A stretch of 64,000 nt of DNA. Origin: Flammula alnicola (Eukaryota; Basidiomycota; Agaricomycetes; Agaricales; Strophariaceae). This document shows, piece after piece, positions 48,566 to 60,305 of the stretch; position 1 is the first letter of the stretch; each line of letters opens with the position of its first letter. Under the pieces are notes generated by a model, which searched no databases, was not told where the DNA came from, and saw only the letters and a program-made list of their open reading frames with translations. The stretch lies in the NCBI GenBank assembly GCA_015499995.1, contig JADNRV010000043.1, positions 124,001 through 188,000 on the forward strand, written 5' to 3'. Both the position numbers and the translations under genes were made by a program.

Positions 48566-49273
48566 ATTTCTCTTGTAGAAAAAGGTATCGCGCTATAAAA
48601 TCGATTTGCCTAGTCGCTTAGACTTTTGGAGGGGTTTTAAGCCTGGAAGGCCTGGCGAAGGTGGGGAATGTGGTGGTTCGAAAGCAACCCGAAATGGGGC
48701 TGGAGGGCACTCGGCATGTAATCTTATCAGTCACGTGATTCTGCATCAAATTCCGTGATTATCGATCAGTATTTCTTTTTTCAGAACCAACGGAAAGGCG
48801 CCCGCGGCCGAGCCCCGATGTCCATATCCAACTTGGACGTAGAGAGATTAGACGCGCGTGGGCAATGACTTACATGGACACATTTTGAACTGCTCTAACC
48901 CAAGAGGAGGTGAAATAAATTTAAGGAGATCAAGTTTCATCGGCAATACGAGCGCTCCGGAAGTCGTGGAGGTCCGGCTGACAAAAAGGTAAATTAGGGC
49001 GCAGTGAGGAAGGAATGGGATATGGTACAAATAGACTCGGTCACGATACATATACAACGATGCATAACAATGGGCATAAGTAGACGGAGTCGTGATCGAA
49101 AGTAGATTGAAATGAGGGTATTATCTTAACAAAACGGTGGTCCACAGAGAAAACCGTTACTTACAATCCAAGGACCAAAAAATAGTATCGGTATGTTCTT
49201 AGATGGAGACATGAGGATATCCTTTGGAAGGGGCAGGCAGCATTTGAGCCCAGCAAAGAGATATCGTACGCTC
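48566..49273. other. Intergenic, 0.7 kb
   Basis: Contains the promoter of the F-box gene on the left and the 3' region of the CorA-like gene on the right. No gene or repeat seen. Confidence 0.55.
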
Positions 49274-51730
49274 CTACAAGGAGCGTCTTATATCCCTTCT
49301 CCTCCTAGTAGAATGCCAGAGTTTCTTCAAATCGCTTAATAGCGCAACAGGTATAACCAGAAGCATGATGGGGATGGTAATTTTCCAGAAGCTATCAAGG
49401 TTCGGTGTCAAATGGAATATCTTTATAGAAGAATAAAAAGGACTAACAAGAAGTCGGAATGGGTGCGGACCGACCAAAAGTGCACGAAGTTCATTCCCTG
49501 TAGGAATCGCAGTTGGGTTAGTGTCGAACAGAATGACTATGTTGCATCGATAACTTACAAAGTATCCAGTGAGGAAGGTCAAAGGCAAAAAAATGATGGT
49601 GCAAATCGTCAGTCGACGGCTGAACAGTAACGGAACGGTTAAACTTTACAATATGGCCATTCAAGCGAACTATTACGCACATCACATTGTTCATCTCGTA
49701 CGAGGCGAGCTGAGGGTGCCTTTTGTCAGTTAAAATGCCCTATAATAACAAACATAGGCCAAACTCACGTTGAAGCTGTAATTGATCAAGTTCTCTGCAA
49801 TACCAGCAATCATGTCCAAGCTGGCTAGGATATATTCCATATGATCGTATACGTCGGCCTGCGATAGCATAGAACATGGTTCAGTGCTAGACAAAGTGGA
49901 TGTATACCGTATTTACCAGGTATATCTTCGTCTTGTTGCTCATGTATCCAACGACCTTGACATCTTTATTATCCGGGTCGGCGCTGTCAATGAGAGCTGC
50001 GCATCGATCGAGATCGTATCGTCGTAAACCGTAGATGAGGGTCTTGATAGGGTCAAGAGTGCGCTTGTGAAGAATGAGATCGCCAGATAGGATGTGCACT
50101 AATGTGCGTTTGAGCAATTATTTAATATCTATTGTATGTATCTATGGACGAGATCAGGACTCACGTTTTCGGACGGTATTTATCTTGGGATTGAGGAGGG
50201 TATCACGCTCAAATCTCTGGATTTTTTAATTATATTCGTCGATGACTTGAACGGCTTTGTCGACGACTATGAGGATACTATATTAGAATTTTTTTCTTGA
50301 AAAAAAAAGAGAGGGCACAGACTGAGATCAAGCATAGCGTGGAGGAGAAGCGACGCATCTGCGGACTTCCTGAGAACAGTGTCCCGACTTTTGAGGCGGT
50401 ATGCAATCGGAGCCGTGAAGCTCAGATTCGATGTTGGGCGAATAGAAATAATAGTTCCTAGAGAGAAGTCTAGCGATCAACGAGGATAGTCCAAGAGGAA
50501 GAACTCTAACTGACCGTCTCTGAAGAGGAAGAAAAACATGGGCGACACGTCGACGTTTACTTTGGCGCCCAACGACCTCGGTCAGCGAAGGAATGGAAGT
50601 TGTAAAAAACATCATTATATAATACCTGCTTCAAAGCCTGTATGATAGCGTTATCACGTTTGTGTTCGTCACTTTTGTCCTGTATGATATCATCCTCCTT
50701 CGCCATCACTTTTACTGGGTTTTCACCAGGCGGTGGAGTGACATTCTCCTCCACTACGGGTATGATATCGTCTCGACTAGTGGGCAAAATGGAATTCCGC
50801 CCAAATATCCATCGTTTAGCAATTGCAGATTTCGAGCTCGGAATAGCTCCATATTTAATCGGGTCGTCCGCATCCGAGCCTCGCTCTTTGCTGCTACCTG
50901 CGCGATTGAAATCGGAAATGGGTTCTAGAGATGTGCTGCGAGGAGCATTGGGAAATAACTCGGAGAAATTGTAGGTAGTTTGGCCATTGTCGCCGAGTTC
51001 GTGGCAGAGAACCCGGAGGAAAAGATGTGTTGTGTAATAATCTGCCTTGGAGCGATGTCGTGATTGTCCCTGAAAGATGTCTTCCAAGGCCAACGGATGT
51101 AAATCTGCAACGAGTCAACATGTTGTCCAAACCATTTCTAAAAAGAGACGCACGATATTTGATCGAGAGAGCTCTGATCACGTCCCAGCTTATGCCGCCG
51201 ATGTTTATCCACCGAACCTTCACCCATCCCTCTCTCTCCCCTGACTCCGGCTCCATAAAATCCACAAACTCTTCGTTATTCATGCGCCGATATGTGCTTC
51301 TAACAGAGGAGTAATCTATGACTTCAATGTCACAGTCTTGCTGGATGTGCATGTATGCAGCATGAACCGCCGGACGACGTGGGTCGATACCAGGCTCAGC
51401 GCCGACGCCTCGAGCACCGAGCAAGGTTGTCCCGCGGTGCATTGACACCACCTTGTGCACTGCTGTCCGAAACCTTTCCTTGGGTCCAAGTGGAGCCCAT
51501 GGTGACGGCTTTGGCAAGGTAGCCGAAGGGTGAGATTTCGAAAGCTTGGAGTGCAATGACCTTTTCGACTGCCCGGTTTTGACCCTTTCCAGGTCCAAGT
51601 GTTGAGGGGTGTCCACGTTGGGCCCCCTGGAGTAATTTGCCGACGCAGGAGACATAACGGCGTCATCCTCGTCGTAGTCGGGTGTGAGGGACCTCCCTTC
51701 AGAGTCAGTCAAGCTGTTTTCGCGTGGCAT
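49274..51730 (-). pseudogene. CorA-type Mg2+ transporter, apparently disabled
   Basis: Exons, from the start: 51730-51154, 51104-50626, 50559-50515, 50457-50319, 50277-50165, 50098-49917, 49858-49769, 49709-49681, 49619-49559, 49497-49448 and 49391-49274. The order and blocks are those of fungal CorA proteins. They are a cytosolic N-domain with HLHPLALEDIFQGQSRHRSK, LHILSGDLILHKRTLDPIKT, YGLRRYDLDRCAALIDSADP, DHMEYILASLDMIAGIAENL, two membrane helices, and the GMN selectivity motif in TGYFGMNFVHFW. CorA-type proteins move Mg2+ across plasma or organelle membranes. Two defects are visible. An in-frame TAA at 50226-50228 falls inside VIDEYN/KIQRFERD, where no intron of normal length fits without deleting conserved residues. 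The exon 2/exon 3 junction (50626/50559) is one base out of frame for every GT-AG pair I tried. The remaining junctions are intact, so decay is recent, or these are sequence errors. Confidence 0.75.
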
Positions 51731-52075
51731 TTCCGTAGGAATAACCTAAACTGAAGTGGGCTATAGCTGGGTACAGGAAGGATGAAGAGGGTGTTGACGC
51801 AAATGGCCTTGAGGTGAGCGCATTTTCCCCGTAGCGAAATTCACGCCTGCCTCACGTCATTGTCCTATATATACCTACTGGGACCACTGCTGTCCTGACG
51901 GCAGGCCTGATGTGGCCTCAGAGGCCGACCTTCATTCGGCCTGAATGATTTGTCTAAGTAAATAAAAGTTGACATTCGTGGGAGGCCGTACCCATACATG
52001 TAGAAAATATTTCGACTATATGAAGAGTGATTAAGAGAACGAGCGATAGAAGAACTCAGGAAAGGAGAACGAAAC
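51731..52075. other. Intergenic, 345 bp
   Basis: Spacer with the promoter of the CorA-like gene and the 3' end of the G-patch gene, both on the minus strand. It contains a nested inverted word near 51900-51945 (CAGGCCTGATGTGGCCT...AGGCCGA...CGGCCTGA). No gene seen. Confidence 0.5.
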
Positions 52076-53357
52076 CTAGTCAGAGTCTTCCGAGTGTTCT
52101 ATCCTTTTCCGTTTCTTTTTCTTTTTCTTCCCCTCATCGGCATGTTCACTGACGGAAACCGCCTCTTCAGATTCGTGTTTCGTTTTTGACTCCTTGTGCG
52201 ATGACTTCTTCTCCTTTTCCTTGGAAATTTCTGGGCGATGGCCATGCTGTCCCTTCTCCACGAAAATCTCCTCTTCCTCCACAACAGCACTCTCGAGCGT
52301 CCGCAGTGCCTTTAGTCTCTTTTTCTCCTCTTTTCTCCGTTTGCGCTCGGATTTGGCCTCCTCCTCAACATTCTCAGCGATCTTCTTGGTCCGTTTTGAT
52401 GGACCTGGTTCGTCATTCGAAGGTTTTGGATCTGTCGCTGTCTCCACTTCGTCGTCGTCCTTGCTTTTCGTTCTAGATTTCTTCTTCTCTTTATTCTTCT
52501 TGGCCTTTTCTTCTTCCTTTTTCTTCCGTTTCTCCTCCCTCTTTTGCCTTTTTCGGTCCCGTCTAGCATCCTCGTCCTCGTCCTCTTTCTCGCCCGCACC
52601 TTCCTCTGCGTCTTTCGCCTTCCGCTTTTTGTGTGACGATTTAGACACTTCAAGGTCCACCACCACTCGTTCGTCCGCAGTCTGTATTTCGATATGTTCT
52701 GTAACGGTGACGCTTTCCAATGGCGGGTTCTGTTTAGCGAACGCCTCAGAAACTAGGGTAGCCAATCGCTTCTCCTCCGCTGCGATCGTCTCAGGACCAA
52801 TCACGGGTCCCCGGAAGAACCTCGAGTATAGACCACGTCTGGCTGCATCTCTTTTGGCACTGGCCATCAAGGAGAGCCGAGGAGTTTGTGATCCGGAATC
52901 ATCGTCGGCGGGGGTGCTGGTACCAGAGGTAGCAGGGGTTCCCTCTACAGGACGACGGGTGGAGAAAATGCCTGTTGAAGTTCGCTTGATCGTGACGTCG
53001 TTGGAGGACTGTAGAATCATGTAAGAATATAATTAAAAGATACTATAGTCTAAAGGACATACTGAAGCCTCTGTGCCTTCTTCATCGTCGCTTAGACATT
53101 TCACCTGAATAGATTTGGCAGCTGCACTGAACAAACTAAAAGAATAGACGAGACAAATTACTTTAGAGAGCCCAGTGATACATACAGAAAACTCACTGGT
53201 CCCAGAACGGAAAAGCCTCGTCTCGGTCTTTTCCAAGCCCGGCAAGGTTTTTCTTCTGCGCTATGGCAAGTGGTCGGGATATCGCCCCTTCACGGAGTCC
53301 TGTGCCTTTACCGCCCCATCCTTGGGCGACGAGGTAGGAATGGCCATCTAAAGGCAT
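52076..53357 (-). CDS. G-patch nucleolar protein, TMA23/GPATCH4-like
   Basis: Three exons, 53357-53197, 53135-53063 and 53008-52076, give 388 residues. The N-terminus has YLVAQGWGGKGTGLREGAIS, then RPLAIAQKKNLAGLGKDRDE and FPFWDHLFSAAAKSIQV, which matches the G-patch start of yeast Tma23 and human GPATCH4. Tma23 is a nucleolar factor linked to ribosome biogenesis; G-patches typically activate DEAH helicases, and GPATCH4 is reported to act with DHX15. The rest is a long Lys/Glu/Arg-rich charged region with several nuclear-signal-like clusters (KKRKAKD, RKRQKREEKRKKKEEEK, KKKKKKRKRIEHSEDSD) that favours nucleolar retention. The start was chosen because the G-patch begins right after it. Long antisense ORFs reflect the AAG/GAA codon bias. 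Confidence 0.82.
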
Positions 53358-54073
53358 GTATGATACCTTACGTCTATATTTCTATACAGAATGAAAGACG
53401 TTCGTTTCGTTACACAGTGCACATTCCCGACACGTTGGTTGAGGCGTATTGTCGTTGCCAGTGGGAGCAAGCTACTTAGAAAACTCAATCGTCGTTTGTG
53501 ATTGGCTGTGTCGCCACGACTCACGGTCACCTGACCTAAATATTAAGTAACGCTTTCAGTGACATCTTTCGACCTTCAAACGTTTTCAACGTCGACACCA
53601 AAATTCATTATCTCCCATTCCATGTGGGCTCTTGCAGACGTTATATCTCAATCTGGACAGATTTTGAGGAACCTGCGGACTTTGGGCTGGAAACAAACTG
53701 GACACGAAATGCTTTGCATAAACAAACACGGACGAATTTCGGCAAAATTAGTTCAAGTTGAAGTAAAGAATGCGGAAGTTCACAACATTAAAACGCCAGT
53801 CATCACAAAAGCTTTAATGCTTTAATGCTTCATCCATGCGAATAGGCATTTGGCGTGTTTAGAGCTCCTAGAGGCCATCAGGTGGGCCAAAAAATATTTT
53901 TCAGTCAATTTTCACATACTGCTCTCCAATCAGACGTCCTATGTCATTTCGTGTAACTTTCGAAGCTCGCCCCCACTGAATAAGATTAGTAACACTCCCT
54001 ACCATAATAGGTATGTATCCGCCAGATGTATATATTGTATTCTTTCCCATATGTCTTTCGTTGCACTTGAATT
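53358..54073. other. Divergent intergenic region, 0.7 kb
   Basis: It separates the start of the TMA23-like gene (-) from the start of the P450 gene (+). Short ORFs at 53559-53825 and 53850-54257 have no similarity; the latter overlaps the P450 first exon in another frame. A regulatory role for both genes is likely but no site is recognised. Confidence 0.5.
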
Positions 54074-56273
54074 ATGTCCATCCATGAACTATTCCAGTCT
54101 TCATTCAAGTTCAACTCTCTTCCCTCTACAGTGTTGCCGCTCCTTAGTGCATTTGTGGTGCTCTGCTGGACGCTTGTTAGATTGTGGAAGTCCCCGTTGG
54201 GTAAATTGCCATACCCTCCTGGTCCACCCTCAAAGAGCTGGATCTCCGGCAATTTGAGTGACATCCCACCAACGAAGTCATGGATTGCGTACACTGAATG
54301 GGCAAAGACATACGGTGAGTATACCAACTCATTAAATAAACATATGAAGCTCACACCTTGAGACTCAGGCGATATAGTACACTTTCAAACCTACGGCCAA
54401 CATACCATTATTTTAAATTCAATCGACGCCGTCACAGAACTCTTCGAAAAACGTTCAAACTTGTATTCTGATCGACCTCGTATTCCTATGATTGACCTGT
54501 TTGGTTTATTCTTTTAAATATGCTTGTCTGTGATCTGACTATCAATACAGCATGGGGTGGGACTTCAATACCGGACTGATACCATACGGAGATCTATGGC
54601 GGAAACATCGACGAGTCTACCAACAAACATTCCGACCTGTTGCAGCACTTTCTTACAGACCAATCCAGACTAGGAAAGTCCATGACATGCTATATGGTCT
54701 CCTCACTAGTCCAGACAACTTCAGAGAACATTACAGAACGTGAAGACATTCGCTGTTTCTTTATTATATGTATTAATGTTTCTCAGTGTTACAGCTGCCA
54801 TTATCATGTCAACCGTGTATGGCCATGACATTTCTGCGAAAGATGACTATTTTGTTAGCCTCGCAGAAGCGGCGGTAGCAAGCCTCTCCAGCGGCACTCT
54901 TCCCGGTGCTGTTGTGGTAAATGCTCTGCCCCTTCTTCGATTTCTTCCGGCTTGGTTTCCTGGGGCTAGATTCAAGCGTGTTGCAGCCGCAGCCAAAAAG
55001 CTGACAACTCAAATGCAAGAAGTGCCCTTCGAATTTGTGGAGAAAAATATGGTAAGCATATCGTATCATTCACACCTATCTTCGTCCTTTCGTGTAGACT
55101 TACACTTTGATTCTTCAAGGCTTCCGGGACTGCCGCTCCTTGCCTACTCACAGGCTTCTTGAATAATTGCAGATCCAAGGAAGAATACCAAGTAATCAAA
55201 CAAGTTTCTGCGACAAGCTATGCAGGTCAGTCGCCGTGTAATGCGTCAAACAACCAACTCAATCCTCGATATATATTATTCTTTACAAAAGCTGGAGCTG
55301 ATACAGTAAGCCTGGCAGTGCTTTAACTTCTAAATTATACTCATATAATGCAGACCGTCTCCGCGTTGGGCACATTCTTTTACACGATGACGGCGTATAC
55401 GGAAGTTCAAGAGAGAGCCCAACATGAAATAGACACCGTCATTGGTACAGATCGGCTGGTGAATTACGAAGATCGCAAATCTTTGCCCTACGTTGAAGCT
55501 CTTTATAGAGAGACTTTGCGACGGAGTCCAGTGCTGCCTCTTGGTGTACCGCATGCCATCACAGACGACGACGTCTACAAAGGCTATCATATCCCTAAGG
55601 GTAAGTGGTCGCTAAATGCACGGTGACTTAGTTGTTCATATGATATACTAGGTGCGACTATCATTTCAAATATCTGGTGCGCACCATTCAAGCAACTTCC
55701 ATCCCGTACCTTGTCCAGAACACTCAATGGTATCCCCTCAAAATTGTAGGGCAATATCGCATGACTCGGCGAAATATGAAGAACCGGACAAATTTGATCC
55801 AGACCGATTCTTCGATCAGAATGGAGACCTGAACGACAACGACATGATGTACGTATTCGGCTTTGGTAGACGGTATGTAAAGAAACATTGCAGGTGTGAC
55901 GAAACGCTACTCATGAGTACAAAATCCATAGAATGTGCCCTGGACGACATATGGGTTCTGCAACGGTAAATAAAGTTGTATTTTGTTCGCGTCAAGATTC
56001 TGAATGCCATTCATCTCTAGCTTTGGCTTTCATTCGCTACGGTTCTTCAAGCGTTTGACATCAGGAAGAAGACGGACATATTAGGCAGGGACATACCCAT
56101 AAGCGGGGAATACAGTGACGGCTTAGTGAGGTAACTCACCGCAACCAATTTTCATCGTCATTTACTCAGTCGAGTTTCTATCCAGTCATCCACTTCCTCA
56201 TGAATGTTCAATCGTTCCCAGGTCGGATGAAGCTAGACGGCTCATCATGGAGGTAGTGACGAGCAAGATTTAG
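54074..56273 (+). CDS. Cytochrome P450 monooxygenase (microsomal, agaricomycete type)
   Basis: Twelve exons: 54074-54314, 54369-54498, 54551-54739, 54787-55051, 55120-55225, 55292-55305 (14 nt), 55354-55600, 55652-55676, 55750-55872, 55932-55965, 56021-56130 and 56186-56273. Every junction is GT-AG and in frame, giving 523 residues. An N-terminal membrane anchor (VLPLLSAFVVLCWTLV) is followed by a basic segment and the hinge PYPPGPPS. The I-helix oxygen-binding motif AGADTT is at about 311-316, ExxR at E368-R371, PDRF before the heme loop, and the heme loop is FGFGRRMCPGR with Cys449. All hallmarks are intact, so it should be active in the ER with a P450 reductase. The general layout is like the large mushroom P450 families compared with OrdA-type enzymes; the substrate cannot be read from the sequence. 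No terpene, polyketide or other biosynthetic gene is adjacent. Confidence 0.92.
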
Positions 56274-56709
56274 AAAAGAATTTACCAATAGTGGCAATCT
56301 TTTCTCTAGGGGAAACTTGGGATATAGTATCAGTTCTCAACCAACTCGTGATTGGTGCGCGAGCCAGATGACAGAATGTAATGTGTAATTAAGCAACGAC
56401 GACCACTGTCTGTGTATAACTCGTACCCTATATATGGAGGTAGTCGACCTCGGAGAACTTTTTCGGTTGTACTTGTATTTGTATTTTTCTGCGAAGTCGG
56501 CATATTGAATTATTCCGTCAGGCAATCTCTGGATGGTTTACGCCCGAGTAATACCGGAACAGAACAGCATTGACCGACAGGACTGTCTTCGTGTTCCCTA
56601 AGGCCCATTGGATACCTCTGAGCACTTCAACACAGTACTCATCATCTGCATTTTCGATAGTTGAATCCATAAGATGGGATAGCACAATGTTATTCACTAC
56701 ATATAACGT
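56274..56709. other. Convergent intergenic region, 436 bp
   Basis: It holds the 3' ends of the P450 gene (+) and the prohibitin gene (-). No gene or repeat seen. Confidence 0.55.
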
Positions 56710-58023
56710 TTACTTTTGAACTTTTAGAAGTTCCTGGGCATCATTTCCAGCAACTATATATCATGTTTAGTCCATGCTCGAACGAAGAATTACAAAATTT
56801 CTTACCATTCAGCAGCAAGCTCTGCGAGTCCAGCATGATTTTGTTATTTGATTGCGACAGGACTGCCGCAATGTCACGAGCAGCCTCCAGACGGCGCAAC
56901 TCGAGGAAACCCTTGTTTTTGCGGACAGCCTCACCCACTAGCTCAGCACTGCGAGCTTCTCCCTGTGCCCGAACAATGATCGACTACGAATAATGAGTTA
57001 GCAAATGCTAGAAATGCGAATAAGGTGATACTTACCTGCTTCTCCTGGATAGCTTGATCGACCAGGTAGGCAGCGCGGAGGGCTGTCTGTTGTGCGACCT
57101 GCTTGGCTTCGACGGCATGAGTGAATTCAGTGGAGAAAGCCACATGGGTGATGGAGACATCGTCCAAGACAAGGTTGAATCGGGTAGCGCGTTCTGTCAA
57201 GTTTTCTCGGACAAGACGGGATACCTAGATTCGTAACAGGATTTGTAATGAGGTCGAGAACATGGCACGAGGAAGACGAAGGTGCCTACATGTTCTCGCT
57301 GAGTGATGAGCTGGCTGGCATTGAATTGGGCGACAACACTCTTGAGGACCTCGTTCACGATAGAAGGCAAAACCCTCTCGTCATAATCCTTGCCGAGCTC
57401 GCGGAAGATCGTGGGCAATGCTTGCGTGCTCGGCCTTGAAAGTACACGGCAAGTAATGTTGACCATTTGGAGATCTGAAAAGTTCGGTGGTAAATTAAAG
57501 ACCACTTGAATAAGAGACAAGCGTGGAAACCACCTTTTGTACCGGTTAAACTGGCAATGTTTCGAGGCTTCGCTCGGATGTCGAATACAATTGGGGTTTC
57601 GAACCAAGGAATCTACAAAGAACCAGTTGAACCAGACATACCGAACTGAGATGATGCAACTTACCACCAAATGTGTTCCTTCATTAAAAACCTCTTGCTT
57701 GATTCCGTGTAGCCTTGAAATGCGATGTGAGGACATGAGGCAGCATGTCAGATCTAATCCTTCACCTGCTGTACTTAATGGCACGATGTCCACCATCAAC
57801 TAAGAACCCATTGTCATCAATAAAATAAGGCAATTGCTACAGAGAATCACGTACCGTTGAACAGACTTGCGTTCAGCGCGAAACCTCCAGCAATGAGCGC
57901 AACAATAAGGCCGCTTCCCGCAAATAATCCTTTGCCACCAGGAGGGATTCTTCCGCCCCCACTTCCACCGACAGTCCTCAGTTGGTTCGCAAACCGACGG
58001 AAAGCTTCTTGGCCGTCGTTCAT
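56710..58023 (-). CDS. PHB2: Prohibitin-2, mitochondrial inner-membrane ring subunit
   Basis: Eight exons: 58023-57855, 57799-57766, 57713-57665, 57612-57534, 57474-57290, 57224-57036, 56983-56806 and 56753-56710, giving 308 residues. PHB1 and PHB2 form large rings in the mitochondrial inner membrane that hold and protect inner-membrane proteins and regulate the m-AAA protease. The N-terminus has a Gly/Pro-rich leader and one membrane helix ([17 protein letters not shown]). The PHB/SPFH domain follows, with [66 protein letters not shown] and [20 protein letters not shown]. The C-terminal coiled coil includes [18 protein letters not shown]. The PHB2 rather than PHB1 call rests on HRAIKY, IKQEV...EGTH and the long leader. 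Confidence 0.93.
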
Positions 58024-58229
58024 CGTGCTAGAGTCCTAAAGCTTCAGGGAGGGAGCAAGAAATGTTGCCGAAGCTTCAAGGACGCGAACTTGTGACGAAT
58101 GTGACGGTGAGAAAATGCAAGCCCAGACCGGGTCCTTTGTGGGGTCAGCACAGCCGCCAAAACCAAAATGCACTTCGTTTTCTACAGTCCTATATTTCTT
58201 TTCTTCTCTTTACGCAGACCCATGTCACT
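58024..58229. promoter_or_regulatory. Shared divergent promoter, 206 bp
   Basis: The only DNA between the start codons of the prohibitin-2 gene (-) and the PQ-loop transporter gene (+). The right part is pyrimidine-rich (TTTCTTTTCTTCTCTTT). A four-codon upstream ORF (ATG at 58222, stop TAG at 58234-58236) overlaps the PQ-loop start codon. Confidence 0.5.
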
Positions 58230-59479
58230 ATGCTAGCCGGAGACAATTTGAGCAGTGTTGTACGTCCAGTATCACCTCGTCGTTGATTTGATCTGACCTT
58301 CATTTAGCTTGGATGGATTTCCATTGCTTGCTGGTAATTAACCCAACTCGATATTCGGACCGCATTGCAAACCGCTCAACCCTGCAGGATCGTGGTTTAT
58401 TCTCCTCAAATCTACGAAAACTATACACTCCAATCAGGCGAAGGCCTTAGCGTCTTATTCGTTATCATATGGCTTCTGGGAGACCTGACAAACTTGGCCG
58501 GCGCGCTATTGGCAGGGCTTCTGCCAACTGTTATCCTACTCGCTCTTTATGTGAGTTTATCCAAACGTATTATCTCCAAGCAGCTAATGGAACTCTCCGT
58601 GATATAGTACACGACATGCGACTTTATCCTATTATGTCAAATTTATTATTACCGATGCAAGAAAAATCGCCTTGCAGCGCATGCTGCTGCAGCCGGCGAA
58701 CTCGAAGAACGTGCTCCGTTATTGGAAAATGAAGGTTCACATGCCGAAGAGATAGTACCAGCAAGAACCCTTGTCATCCGCTATGTATCTGCTCTGGCCT
58801 TTGTCGTTGCTGTCGGTGTTGCTGCCTGGTGGATCACCAAAGAACACGAGCAGGAAAGAGATCTTGTTAATCCTGCCGAGAGTGGAAAACTGTGGTGGAC
58901 CATTCAATTACTCGGGTGGTCAAGCGCCACGCTATTCGTACGTGTGCACAGCACCCTTTTTTTCTTGCGTTATCTGATTCATTTCCATGGCCAGCTCGGT
59001 GCACGCATTCCGCAAATATGTCAGTTTTTACCTTGCTGTCACTCTAGGGCCTCGAATGGTCTTTGCTGACATAGAAGGAATCTTGAATCTAGTGAAAAAC
59101 TTCAAGACCCGATGTGAGGGCTTGTCGCCGGCCCTATTCTTCTTTGCGATCTTCGGCAACACCACGTATGCCTTGTCGATATGTGCGAAGAGCATGGACA
59201 AGGCCTATTTGATTAAGAATGGCGGCTGGTTGGCAGGTAGGCATTCCGCATTGTCTGCAACGTTTACCCGAGTCTGACGGATGGATGCCTCCTAGGGAGT
59301 CTGTTGACGGTATTCCTGGATATCTTCGTGAGTACGTTTCCATCGTTCCGGCATAGTTTCTGACTCCACCTTGCCCGGTGTTTCCCCCTACCGCCGATTT
59401 GCCGTCGATGTAGGTCCTCTGTCAATTTTCCTATTATCGATACATGGATGAAAACGACGCCCGAATGATCACCGGGTGA
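58230..59479 (+). CDS. PQ-loop repeat transporter, vacuolar/lysosomal amino-acid exporter type
   Basis: Eight exons: 58230-58259, 58308-58333, 58388-58550, 58608-58937, 58995-59019, 59093-59236, 59296-59327 and 59414-59479, giving 271 residues. Seven membrane helices are visible, with the paired PQ motifs SPQIYENY (Pro25-Gln26) and IPQILKNF (Pro189-Gln190). The layout matches yeast Ypq1-3 and human PQLC2, which export cationic amino acids from the vacuole or lysosome. Other family blocks are WLLGDLTNLAGALLAGLLPT, LSPALFFFAIFGNTTYALSI and the C-terminal DIFVLCQFSYYRY. A dileucine-like acidic segment, ELEERAPLLENE, lies in the central loop and could direct vacuolar sorting. The start codon overlaps a tiny upstream ORF, which may reduce translation. 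Confidence 0.88.
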
Positions 59480-60305
59480 TTATAGTAGCAGACAATAGGT
59501 AGCATGTTTTGTCGAGGAGATGAATGTAAAAAATTCCCAGCATTAGATCTATTTTATACATGTAGAGGCAAGCCGGGATGAAGCCTTTGATATGTCCAAG
59601 TGCAGAATGCGAAGTCTGAATCTCTGACAATCATCCAAATGGGACAGCAATGTTCGGTGTATTGCGTGACCATCATTTAGGGGAATGAGGCCCGAGAAAA
59701 TGGCTTGGGACAAGATTAGAAGACCGAAGTGGCTGTTGTCCGTCCAAATAATGTTGAAGCGTTGTGCTCAGCTTGCCTCGTTGCCCTCCTCGTGTCCTGG
59801 ATGTTCATTACAAAATCCCACGTTGCAAGCCATCCATCAGGTTTTTCTGGATCCCTTGCCCAGCTGCGAAAAGGCCATTGGCATGCTTTCCGCCTCGTGC
59901 TTACGCGGAACACAGGGGGAGCTCTTTGGGCAGGTACGTCTTTATCAGTACGCGATCGCTCAAATAGTTATAAGCCAGTGCATGTCTTCCTAGATGTCGC
60001 CTTTTGCCCTCGCTTATAGTCTCCATTTTTCTTGACCCTAGAGCTCACGGTGCGTCGTGCTGTCTGCATTGCGATCAGTGGCTTTTATTGACGCTCGACA
60101 ATGGTCCACTGTACAGGTCCTCAGGGCGCTGGTAGAGAAGTCCGCCCATTCTCGATCAGGGTTGTGTGGCACCAGTACTAAAGAGTGGCTTAAGCCCGTC
60201 CCATATATTTAAGGCATACGAGCCCTATTGAGCTCCGCCAATCATCCAATACAGGAAGCATTCCCCGCCACTCCGACTTGACCTCGATATTCATCTTTTT
60301 CCCCC
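59480..60305. other. Intergenic, 0.8 kb
   Basis: Overlapping short ORFs at 59685-60019 have no recognisable domain and no convincing splice partners. The last hundred bases hold the F-box gene promoter. Confidence 0.5.

Noticed and set aside
52194..53024. 276-residue plus-strand ORF opposite the TMA23-like gene
   Set aside because: It is Ser/Phe-rich, as expected from the complement of AAG/GAA-rich codons, and lacks any domain.
54074..56273. P450 as part of a secondary-metabolite cluster
   Set aside because: Its neighbours are housekeeping genes (TMA23-like, PHB2, PQ-loop transporter, CorA-like); no synthase, transferase or dedicated regulator is present.
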